Source of the DNA: Gemmatimonadaceae bacterium
GTDB taxonomy: Bacteria > Gemmatimonadota > Gemmatimonadetes > Gemmatimonadales > Gemmatimonadaceae
NCBI GenBank assembly: GCA_025934775.1
Contig: JAICWO010000011.1
Location: forward strand, 1 to 64,000
DNA: 64,000 nt
Direction: 5' to 3'
Shown: one piece after another, positions 55,258 to 62,653 of the stretch
How the letters are laid out: each line of letters begins with the position of its first letter
How positions within the stretch are numbered: position 1 is the first letter of the stretch
Notes under the pieces: model-generated
What the model saw: the letters and a program-made list of their open reading frames with translations, nothing else
What the model was told of the DNA's origin: nothing
Databases searched by the model: none
Made by a program: the position numbers and the translations under genes

Positions 55258-55659
55258 ATGGCGACGAGCAAAAAACCGCCAATCATGGTGGTCGACGATA
55301 ACCAGGACAACGCCGAGATCATTCGGCAGTATCTGGAGATTCGGGGATATCCAATCACGGTCGCTCACAGCGGCGACGAGGCGCTCGCGCTGTTCGAGAC
55401 GGTGCGGCCGGCGCTCGTGCTGCTCGACGTCATGATGCCCGGCCGCGATGGCTGGGAAGTCTGCCGTCTCATGAAGCAGCATCCGACGCTCGGCCGCTCG
55501 GTGCGCATCATCATGGTCACCGCGCTCGACGAATGGCAGGACAAGCGCGAAGCCTTGCAGACGGGAGCCGACGACTACGTCGAGAAGCCGTTCGACCTGC
55601 CGACGCTCGCCGCGACGGTGCAGCGCAATCTCGACATGCAGCAGGCCAAGGCGTCGTGA
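55258..55659 (+). CDS. Response regulator, receiver domain only
   Basis: 133 residues, a single CheY-like domain: acidic pair VVDDNQDN (13-14), phosphoacceptor in LVLLDVMMPGRDGW (Asp ~58), Thr in IIMVTALD and Lys in VEKPFD (~110). No output domain. It lies 27 bp upstream of the GGDEF/EAL-type gene and probably acts with it, for example by direct binding. No histidine kinase is nearby. Confidence 0.92.
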   Translation: MATSKKPPIMVVDDNQDNAEIIRQYLEIRGYPITVAHSGDEALALFETVRPALVLLDVMMPGRDGWEVCRLMKQHPTLGRSVRIIMVTALDEWQDKREALQTGADDYVEKPFDLPTLAATVQRNLDMQQAKAS

Positions 55660-55686
55660 TCGCGCGAGACAGGAGCGGTTGATCGT

Positions 55687-57324
55687 GTGAGCGACTCGAT
55701 CCTGCTCACGGACTCCAATCATCCCTCGGTCGACGAAGCGTTGTTGCAGCTCGAAGGCTGGGAGCTTGCGCGCGTGTCCAGCGCGGAGCTCGCCGAGGCG
55801 GCTGGTACGCGCGCCGGCGTACGCGCGGTGATCGTGTCGTCCAACGATCCGGCCGTGTTACGGTCGGTCGTCGAACGCGCGCACGAGTGCGGAATCTCGG
55901 TCGTCGTCGCCTGCGACGACGACGCGGCGCGCCGCCGCGCGATCGAGCTCAAGGCCGAGGAGTGGTACCGATCGCCAGCCGTGCCGGAAGAGATCGCGCA
56001 GCGGGTGCGCGGCGCGGTGGCGCGCGGTCAGCCGATGACCGCCGCGAACGCGGACCGCGTCGAGCGCGTGGAGTACGAGCAGATGCTGCACGATTCGCTC
56101 ACCGGGTTGCCCACGCTGCCCGTGGTGATCGAGCGCTCGCGCAACCTGTTCAAGGAGCGCGGTGAGCTGGTCGTGCTCTATCTGAACTTCGTCCGCTACT
56201 CCAAGATCGAGGAGATCTACGGCTGGGAGAAGCTCGACGCCGTGCTCGAGACGACAGCGGCCGCGGTCCGCGAGTTCCTCGACGACACGGCGCTCAGCAC
56301 GTCGCGCGTGATGGTGAGCTTCACCAACGACGACGACTTCATCTTCTTCCACGTGCCCGCGGCCGGTGTCGCGGCGGCCACTGAGAACGAGATCACCGAC
56401 ATGGTGGCGCGGCTGCAGCGCCACGTCGGCGGCCGCATCGAGGCGCAGCACGGCGAAGACATCGCGGCGCTGTTCGACATCTACGTCGGACGCGCACACG
56501 TCTACTACGATCCCAAGATCCGCGTCGAGCGGTTGATCTACCGCGGCATCCGGGAGGCCGCGAACGCGTCGCGTTCGATCGAGGAGCGCGAGCGGGCGCG
56601 CCGCGTGGCGGATCTCCGATCCAGCCTGCGCGATCGCGGCGTCTACGTCGACTACCATCCAATCGTCCTCGCCGACAGCAAGGAGATCTTCGGCTACGAG
56701 GCGCTCGCGCGGGGCGTGATGCGCAGCCTGCGGAGCCCGGAGGTCATGTTCGACGTCGCCGCGGAGGCGGACCTCGTCTGGGAGTTGAGCCGGCTCTGTC
56801 GCGCGCGCGCGATCGAAGGGATGGACTCGCGGCTGCACGGCAACGAGCTGCTGTTCCTCAACGTCGATCCACACGACTTCAGCGATCCCGCGTTCAACGA
56901 GAACGAGGTGAAGACGCCCGAGCGCGTCGTCATCGAGATCACGGAGCGGACGGCGATCAAGGACTATCCGAAATTTCGCGAGCGGCTGCGCGCGTTTCGC
57001 GAGCGCGGCTTTCGGTTCGCCGTGGACGACGCGGGCAGCGGCTACGCCGGCCTGGGCTCGATCGCGAACCTCGAGCCGGACTTCATCAAGCTCGACATCT
57101 CGCTCATCAACGCGATCGATACGAACTTCATCAAGCAGAACCTGGTCGCCACGATGGTGAAGTTCGCGAACGACCACGGCGCGATGGTGATCGCCGAAGG
57201 CGTGGAGCGCGCCGAAGAGTTCAAGGCCGTTCGCGAGCTCGGCGTCCATCTCGTGCAGGGATTTTTTCTGCATCGTCCGTCGCACGGGCCGCTCCCGGCG
57301 CCGCTGGCGGCCGTGCGCCGCTGA
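55687..57324 (+). CDS. Degenerate GGDEF plus EAL domain protein (c-di-GMP phosphodiesterase)
   Basis: 545 residues from a GTG. N-terminal pseudo-receiver-like part (1-115), a GGDEF-type domain (~130-290) in which the active-site loop reads FTNDDDF, so synthesis is unlikely, and an EAL domain (~300-540) with all main residues: FGYEALARG, LFLNVDP, VIEITERT, FAVDDAGSGYAGL, FIKLDISLI, VIAEGVE and VQGFFLHRP. It should hydrolyse c-di-GMP; the defective GGDEF domain may sense GTP or mediate dimerisation. Coupled to the receiver protein upstream. Confidence 0.9.
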   Translation: MSDSILLTDSNHPSVDEALLQLEGWELARVSSAELAEAAGTRAGVRAVIVSSNDPAVLRSVVERAHECGISVVVACDDDAARRRAIELKAEEWYRSPAVPEEIAQRVRGAVARGQPMTAANADRVERVEYEQMLHDSLTGLPTLPVVIERSRNLFKERGELVVLYLNFVRYSKIEEIYGWEKLDAVLETTAAAVREFLDDTALSTSRVMVSFTNDDDFIFFHVPAAGVAAATENEITDMVARLQRHVGGRIEAQHGEDIAALFDIYVGRAHVYYDPKIRVERLIYRGIREAANASRSIEERERARRVADLRSSLRDRGVYVDYHPIVLADSKEIFGYEALARGVMRSLRSPEVMFDVAAEADLVWELSRLCRARAIEGMDSRLHGNELLFLNVDPHDFSDPAFNENEVKTPERVVIEITERTAIKDYPKFRERLRAFRERGFRFAVDDAGSGYAGLGSIANLEPDFIKLDISLINAIDTNFIKQNLVATMVKFANDHGAMVIAEGVERAEEFKAVRELGVHLVQGFFLHRPSHGPLPAPLAAVRR

Positions 57325-57327
57325 CCG

Positions 57328-58611
57328 TCAGCGCAGCAGCCGGTCCACCAGCGCGAACGACCGCTCCGCCGCCCCGATGCCGCTGCGAACGAGCGCCCGC
57401 GCGTAATCGCCGGCGTCGCGCCGCGCCGCCGGCTCGACGAGCCACTGGCGGAGGCGCCGCAGCACCTCCGCTTCGTTGCCGACCGACGCGCCGCCGCCCC
57501 GCTGCGCCAGCAGCGCGGCGTCGCGGCTGTTCTCGTGCTTCGGCCCTAAGAGCACGGGCGCGGCGAACGCCGCCGGCTCGAGCACGGAGTGCAGGCCCGC
57601 CGCATGAAAGCCGCCGCCGACGAAGGCGGCATCCGCGAGCGCATACAGGTCGCCGAGGACTCCAACCCGGTCGACGAGCACGACGTCCGCCGTACCGGAC
57701 TGCTCGTCGTCGAGGCGCGCGAGCGTCAATCTCGCGCCGCGAGCCCACTCGACGATATGCGCATTGTGCTCGGCGGTCGGTTCGTGCGGAGCTATGATGA
57801 TTCTCATATCGACGCCCTCCGCCCGGAGCGCGGCGATCGCCGGCAGCAGCACGGCTTCATCCGGGGGCCACGTGGATCCCGCGACCAGCGTGGGGCGGGC
57901 GCTCTGCAACCGCTGCATCACCGGCGAGGAACGATCGACGCGCTGCGCGCGAAGCCACACCTGGTCGTAGCGCGTATCGCCGGTCACGGTGATCACGTTG
58001 GACCGGACGCCGAGCTGCACGAGGCGGTCGGCGTCCGCGTCGTCGATCGCGCCGACGACTTCGAGCGCGGCGTACGCGTCGCGCAGCAGCGCCGACGCGG
58101 TCCGCGATCGACGCGACGAGCCGCGTGCGAGGGTCGCGCTGATCAAGCCGAGGCGTACGCCGCGCGCGCGCGCGGCGTGCGTGATGACCGGCCACACGTC
58201 GAGCTTGGAGAAGACGAGCGCCGTGGGCGCGAGCGCCACCAACGCGACGTCGGCGTCGCCCGGCGTATCGAACGGCAGGTAATCCTGAAAGTCGACGTCG
58301 AGTCCGCGCGCGAACGCCTTCGCGCTCGGCGAGTAATGCGTGTACGCGAGCTGAAGCTCGGGGCGCCGCTCGCGCGCCAGCTCGAGCACCGGTCTCGCCT
58401 GCAACCCTTCGCCGACGGACGGCGCATGCATCCAGAGCAGGGGACGCCGCGGGTCGCGCGTGGAGTGCCCCCACACGCGATATCGTTCGCGAATCCCGCG
58501 GCGCGCGCGGAGCGTGCGCAGGAGCTTGGAATCGCTATTTGGCGCGACGACCGCCGCGCCGCGCGCCAACTGCCCGAGCGCGCGGTATCCGAGTTGGACG
58601 GCGAATCGCAC
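57328..58611 (-). CDS. waaA: 3-deoxy-D-manno-octulosonic acid transferase WaaA (KdtA)
   Basis: 427 residues. MRFAVQLGYRALGQLA is a hydrophobic anchor; the glycosyltransferase-30 N-terminal domain has LLWMHAPSVGEGLQARPVLELARERRPELQLAYTHYSPSA, and the C-terminal GT-B domain has LVAGSTWPPDEAVLLPAI, RIIIAPHEPTAEH and FVGGGFHAAGLHSVLEPAAFAAPVLLGPKH. It attaches Kdo to lipid A at the cytoplasmic face of the inner membrane, evidence for LPS in this organism. It is convergent with the EAL gene (3 bp apart) and 12 bp from the DsbA-like gene on its own strand. Confidence 0.93.
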   Translation of the reverse strand: MRFAVQLGYRALGQLARGAAVVAPNSDSKLLRTLRARRGIRERYRVWGHSTRDPRRPLLWMHAPSVGEGLQARPVLELARERRPELQLAYTHYSPSAKAFARGLDVDFQDYLPFDTPGDADVALVALAPTALVFSKLDVWPVITHAARARGVRLGLISATLARGSSRRSRTASALLRDAYAALEVVGAIDDADADRLVQLGVRSNVITVTGDTRYDQVWLRAQRVDRSSPVMQRLQSARPTLVAGSTWPPDEAVLLPAIAALRAEGVDMRIIIAPHEPTAEHNAHIVEWARGARLTLARLDDEQSGTADVVLVDRVGVLGDLYALADAAFVGGGFHAAGLHSVLEPAAFAAPVLLGPKHENSRDAALLAQRGGGASVGNEAEVLRRLRQWLVEPAARRDAGDYARALVRSGIGAAERSFALVDRLLR

Positions 58612-58623
58612 GTTCGGGCGACG

Positions 58624-59346
58624 CTATTTCTTCGCGCCGCTCACCTTCGCGAGCGCCGCGTCGAGAGCCGCCGGGACGTTGGCATCAGCGCCGTCGAGCG
58701 TGGTGCTCGTGCCGCCGCCGATCACCCAGAACGTCGGCGTGGAGTTCACGCCCGTGGAGCTGGCGCGGTCGTGGTCCGCCTGCACGAGCGGTCGCGTGAG
58801 GTGCTTCGTCACGCACTCGCGCCAGAGCGGCATGTTCACGCCGGCGGCGGTGGCCAGCGAATCGAACACCGGCTGTGGACTCGGCAGCGATTCCCAGTGC
58901 GGCTGCGTCGCGAACAGCGCGTCGTGCATGGGCCAGAATTTGTTCTGGACGGAGGCGCACATCGCCGCTTCGGCCGCCGGCACCGCGTACGGATGCATGC
59001 TGAGCGGCATGTTCAGAAACGCGAGGCGCACCTTTCCCGTAGTGACGTAGTCGGCCATCACCTTGGCGAACGACGCGTCGTGCCATTGTTTACAGAATGG
59101 GCATTGGAAATCGCTCACCATGATCAGCCAGACTTTCGCGGTGCTGTCGCCGAGGATGCGGCCGCGGTCCGCGCGGTCGCTGATCGTGTCGTGCAGCGTC
59201 GAGGCCAGCGTGCCGGAGGCCGTGGCGGCCGCGGGCGCCACGGGTGCGGACTTCGTGCCGGTGTCGGATTTGGGAGCGCCATCGGCACGCGTGCATGCGG
59301 CGATCAGCGCGCCCATCGTGAAAATCTGGGCGAGTGTGTGGGGCAT
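58624..59346 (-). CDS. DsbA-like thioredoxin-fold lipoprotein
   Basis: 240 residues from the ATG at 59346. Lipobox LIAAC (Cys ~18). Thioredoxin-like domain of the DsbA/DSBA_2 type with CxxC in VSDFQCPFCKQWHD and cis-Pro region STPTFWV. It should catalyse thiol-disulfide exchange in the periplasm. Two further Cys (AMCASV and WRECV) might form a structural disulfide. An open frame continues 39 codons upstream, but the lipobox position fixes this start. Co-directional with waaA. Confidence 0.88.
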   Translation of the reverse strand: MPHTLAQIFTMGALIAACTRADGAPKSDTGTKSAPVAPAAATASGTLASTLHDTISDRADRGRILGDSTAKVWLIMVSDFQCPFCKQWHDASFAKVMADYVTTGKVRLAFLNMPLSMHPYAVPAAEAAMCASVQNKFWPMHDALFATQPHWESLPSPQPVFDSLATAAGVNMPLWRECVTKHLTRPLVQADHDRASSTGVNSTPTFWVIGGGTSTTLDGADANVPAALDAALAKVSGAKK

Positions 59347-59583
59347 TGGTCCGGAGGAATGCGTTCGGGGCCGGGGCCAGAGCTGGTTCATGGAAAGGTA
59401 CGTCCGCACCGTCGGGGTTACAAATCCTTGTGCGGCAACACGAAAGGACGAGCGCTGATGCAAACCAACACGCCGCGCGCCGCGTTAGCGGGCTCCGCAT
59501 GAGGCATACGAATTGCACCCCGCAGCGGCGGCCGTGCCGTCGCTCGCGACGCGCGGTGATCCACGCCCGGAAATCACGCCACC

Positions 59584-60204
59584 ATGCGCATGTCCGTGAC
59601 TTGGTACAGCGAGTCGGGTCCGATCATGCTGCTGCTGGCCGTGATCGGCCTGTTGGGACTGATCCTCATCGTCGAGCGGCTGTACGTGATCGTGGTTCGC
59701 TCGAAGAACAACGCTCGCCATTACATCGAGCGAACCATTCAGCTCGTGCGCAGCGGCAAGGTCGAAGAAGCGATCAAGCTGTGTGCGAGCTCGCCCGCGG
59801 CGATTCCGGACATCGGGTTGGTCATCCTGCGCAGCCGCGCGCCGGAAGAGCGCGATCTGCAAACGGTCGCCGATGCGGCCGCGCTGTTCATCCTCCCAAA
59901 GCTCACGCGGCGACTTTCGTATTTTCGTACGCTCTCCGCGGTCGCGATCATGCTCGGCCTGCTCGGCGCCTTCGGCGTCGTTCGCAAGGCGCTCACGACC
60001 AATACCGGCGCGGCGGCGCTCCCCCCGCTCGCGTATGCGTTGGATCCGCTCGCGGTCGGAGTCGCGATCGCGATCGTACTGACGCTCGCGCATGGCTATC
60101 TCGCCAGCCAGGCGGAGTCGATCACGAGCGACATCGGAGAATTTTCGGCGCGCCTGGTCAACGCGCTCTCCAATCGGCCGGACGTCCGCCTCGGGCATCG
60201 TTGA
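59584..60204 (+). CDS. MotA/TolQ/ExbB-family membrane protein
   Basis: 206 residues. Three hydrophobic segments: MLLLAVIGLLGLILIVERLYVIV (~14-36), YFRTLSAVAIMLGLLGAFGVV (~111-131) and LDPLAVGVAIAIVLTLAHGYL, in the topology of proton-channel subunits TolQ/ExbB. The core segment GLLGAFGVV replaces the common GLLGTVxG. No ExbD/TolR or TolR-like gene follows, which is unusual because these proteins work as pairs. It may be paired in trans with a partner elsewhere. It is divergent from the DsbA-like gene. Confidence 0.83.
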   Translation: MRMSVTWYSESGPIMLLLAVIGLLGLILIVERLYVIVVRSKNNARHYIERTIQLVRSGKVEEAIKLCASSPAAIPDIGLVILRSRAPEERDLQTVADAAALFILPKLTRRLSYFRTLSAVAIMLGLLGAFGVVRKALTTNTGAAALPPLAYALDPLAVGVAIAIVLTLAHGYLASQAESITSDIGEFSARLVNALSNRPDVRLGHR

Positions 60205-60268
60205 TCGCGGCGCACACGCGCTTCCGTCCAGAGGCTGTGCGACGTAGCGTTCAATCGCGGCCAGTGTA

Positions 60269-61126
60269 ATGGCCGATTCCCTCTCCCCGCTCCCGCACAC
60301 CACCGTGTCGTCCCGCGTCCTCGCGCTGCTCTCCGCGGCGCTGGTCATCGTTGCGGCGCCGCTTCACGCGCAGGGACTGCAGATCCCCGCGCCCGTCGGC
60401 TACGTCAATGATTTCGCGCACGTGATTCCGGCGGCGAACGCCGGCACGATCGGGCGCATCATCGATGACGTGCGCGAGAAATCTGGGGGCGAGATCGTCG
60501 TCGTGACGCTGCCCGATCTGGGCGGCCGGCCGATCGAAGAGGTCGGGCTCAACATCGGCCGACAGTGGAAGGTCGGCAAGAATGCGAAGCCCGGCGATCC
60601 GGCGCGCAACACGGGCGTCATCATCCTCGTCGTGCCGAAGGAGACGAGCGCGGATGGGCGCGGCCACATTCGCATCGAGACCGGCTACGGCGCGGAAGGG
60701 TTCATCACCGATGCGACAACGGGTGAGATCCGCGACGAAGTCGTTCCGTATTTCGCGCGTCGCGACTATGGCGACGGGATCGAGCTCGCGACGCTGCGCG
60801 TCGCGCAGCGGTTTGCGGGCGAATTCAATTTCCAGATCGATACGAGCTTTCAGGCGCCGCCGCCGCCGCAACCGCAGCGCGGTGGAAACAGCGGCGGCGG
60901 AGGCATTCCGCCGTTCGTGTGGCTCGTGCTCCTGTTCGTGATTCTCTCCCTGCTCGGGGGCCGGCGTCGCGGCGGCTGTCTGCCGATCTTCATTCCATTC
61001 GGGGGGGGAGGCGGGTGGGGCGGCGGAGGTTTCGGTGGCGGCGGCGGGTTTGGTGGCGGTGGCGGGTTTGGCGGCTTCGGTGGTGGCGGAGGTTTCGGCG
61101 GCGGCGGCTCCAGCGGATCTTGGTGA
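60269..61126 (+). CDS. TPM-domain (YgcG-like) secreted membrane protein with Gly-rich tail
   Basis: 285 residues. Signal peptide (APLHAQ), TPM_phosphatase domain (~40-180: PVGYVNDFAHVIPAA, GGEIVVVTLPDLGGRPIEEVGLNIGRQWKVGK, and GVIILVVPKE), one transmembrane helix (PPFVWLVLLFVILSLLGG) and a strongly Gly-rich C-terminus ending GGSSGSW. YgcG-type proteins commonly neighbour lemA, as here, and their function is poorly understood. The Gly-rich repeats are encoded by near-identical GGNGGC codons. Confidence 0.88.
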   Translation: MADSLSPLPHTTVSSRVLALLSAALVIVAAPLHAQGLQIPAPVGYVNDFAHVIPAANAGTIGRIIDDVREKSGGEIVVVTLPDLGGRPIEEVGLNIGRQWKVGKNAKPGDPARNTGVIILVVPKETSADGRGHIRIETGYGAEGFITDATTGEIRDEVVPYFARRDYGDGIELATLRVAQRFAGEFNFQIDTSFQAPPPPQPQRGGNSGGGGIPPFVWLVLLFVILSLLGGRRRGGCLPIFIPFGGGGGWGGGGFGGGGGFGGGGGFGGFGGGGGFGGGGSSGSW

Positions 61127-61130
61127 TGCC

Positions 61131-61850
61131 ATGGCACGAATGACACTCGATGATCTCGTCTCACAGCTCCGCGCCGCGTTCGGCCCGGCGCTCAGGTCCG
61201 TGGTGCTCTACGGCTCCGCGGCGGTTGGACAAACGATCGCCAAGAAGCCCGATTACAACGTGCTCGTGATCGTCGATGATCTCGACGTGACGCGGCTCAC
61301 CGCGGCCTCGGCAACGGCGCGCGCTTGGTCGGAGGCGGGCAACCCCGCGCCGCTCACGATGACGACCAATGAGTGGCGCGGCTCGTCGGACATCTTTCCG
61401 ATGGAATACGCCGACGTGCTCGATCGACACAAAGTCCTCTTCGGCGAACCGCCGTTCGACGGCATTCGCGTCGACGTGCACGACCTGCGATTGCAGCTCG
61501 AGCAGGAGGCGATGGGAAAGCTGTTGCGATTGCGGCAAGGCATTCTCGCCGCCGGCAATGACGATGGCCGCCAGCGCGAGCTGCTCGAGGCATCCGCGAG
61601 CACGATCATGGCGATCTTCCGCGCGTTCCTTCGGCTGCACGGCATCAAGCCGCCCGGCGACTCTCCGGACGTCGTTCGCGCGGTGGCGGAACGCGCCGGC
61701 TTCGAGCCGGATGCGTTCCTGCGCGTGCTCTCGCACAATCGCCGCGAGCGCGAGATCTCGAAGGGCGAGGTCGTCGACGTGCTCGCCGGCTATCTCGCGG
61801 GTATGGGACAGCTCGTTCGCTACCTGGACGGCTACGTCGTGACCGGCTGA
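61131..61850 (+). CDS. Nucleotidyltransferase-fold protein
   Basis: 239 residues from the ATG at 61131, 4 bp after the TPM gene. SVVLYGSAAVGQTIAKKPDYNVLVIVDDLD has the GS(x)nG signature of the pol-beta nucleotidyltransferase superfamily, though the second acidic position is Asn-containing (DYNVLV) where DxD is usual, so activity is uncertain. The C-terminal half is helical. Likely co-transcribed with the TPM and LemA genes. Substrate unknown. Confidence 0.75.
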   Translation: MARMTLDDLVSQLRAAFGPALRSVVLYGSAAVGQTIAKKPDYNVLVIVDDLDVTRLTAASATARAWSEAGNPAPLTMTTNEWRGSSDIFPMEYADVLDRHKVLFGEPPFDGIRVDVHDLRLQLEQEAMGKLLRLRQGILAAGNDDGRQRELLEASASTIMAIFRAFLRLHGIKPPGDSPDVVRAVAERAGFEPDAFLRVLSHNRREREISKGEVVDVLAGYLAGMGQLVRYLDGYVVTG

Positions 61851-61915
61851 CTGTCACCTTTACGGCGATTTCACGTAGTGTCATCGTCGGATCTTTCTTT
61901 TACTCGAGGATAGCC

Positions 61916-62500
61916 ATGAAACGCTGGCTCGCTCTCCTGCTGCTGCTCCCGATGACGGCGTGCGGATACAATCGCATCCAGTCGCTCGACGAGGCGGCCG
62001 CGTCCGCGCAGAGTCAGATCGAAGTGCAGCTCCAGCGCCGCGCGGATCTGATCCCGAACCTGGTGAACACGGTCAAGGGCTACGCGCGGCACGAGCAGGA
62101 CGTGCTCACGCAGGTCACGCAGGCGCGCGCGGGTCTCGTCGGCGCGATTCAGTCGCACGACGCGGAGCAGATGGCGAACGCGAACGCGCAGCTCTCGAGC
62201 ACCCTCGGCCGCCTGATGGTCACCGTCGAGGCGTACCCGAATCTGAAGGCGGATCAGAGCTTCATTCGCTTGCAGGACGAGCTCACGGGCACGGAGAATC
62301 GCATCGCGGTCTCGCGCAACGACTACAACCAGGCGGTGAACGCCTACAACGCGTACATCCGCCAGTTCCCGGTGGTGGTCACCGCGAAGGTGACGGGCGC
62401 CAAAGCGCGCAAATACTTCACCGCGACCAACGCGGCGGAGTCCGGGCCGCCGACGGTGGATTTCTCGAAACCGCCTGCGCCGGCGACGAAGAGTCCGTGA
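61916..62500 (+). CDS. lemA: LemA family protein
   Basis: 194 residues. Signal sequence with a possible lipobox MTAC (Cys16). The LemA core is evident: QSLDEAAASAQSQIEVQLQRRADLIPNLVNTVKGYARHEQDVLTQVTQAR, then ENRIAVSRNDYNQAVNAYNAYIRQFP. Helical coiled-coil protein anchored at the membrane; role unknown but usually paired with a TPM protein, here two genes upstream. A symmetrical terminator follows. Confidence 0.95.
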   Translation: MKRWLALLLLLPMTACGYNRIQSLDEAAASAQSQIEVQLQRRADLIPNLVNTVKGYARHEQDVLTQVTQARAGLVGAIQSHDAEQMANANAQLSSTLGRLMVTVEAYPNLKADQSFIRLQDELTGTENRIAVSRNDYNQAVNAYNAYIRQFPVVVTAKVTGAKARKYFTATNAAESGPPTVDFSKPPAPATKSP

Positions 62501-62520
62501 TGTAGCGGTGAGGATCTTTA

Positions 62521-62570
62521 GAAAACCCTCGGGATGCTTCAGGATCGAAGCGTCCCGAGGGTTTTTTCAA
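62521..62570. terminator. Bidirectional terminator between lemA and metG
   Basis: aaaaccctcggga and tcccgagggtttt arms enclose a second stem (gctt / aagc), with a T-run on either strand. It separates the convergent lemA and metG genes. Confidence 0.92.
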
Positions 62571-62653
62571 AATCATCATCACGTTATCTGCCGCCGTCTC
62601 CGCGCCGTTCCGCAACATCCGGCCGTTCTCCGCCGCCTGCCGTTAGTCCGCGC

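Noticed and set aside
55858-57285. 475-codon open frame antisense to the EAL gene
   Set aside because: Mirror frame of an intact EAL protein, His/Asp/Arg-rich and featureless.
57589-59502. 637-codon open frame antisense to waaA and the DsbA-like gene
   Set aside because: Opposite strand encodes two complete known proteins. The frame has no Shine-Dalgarno and random-looking product.
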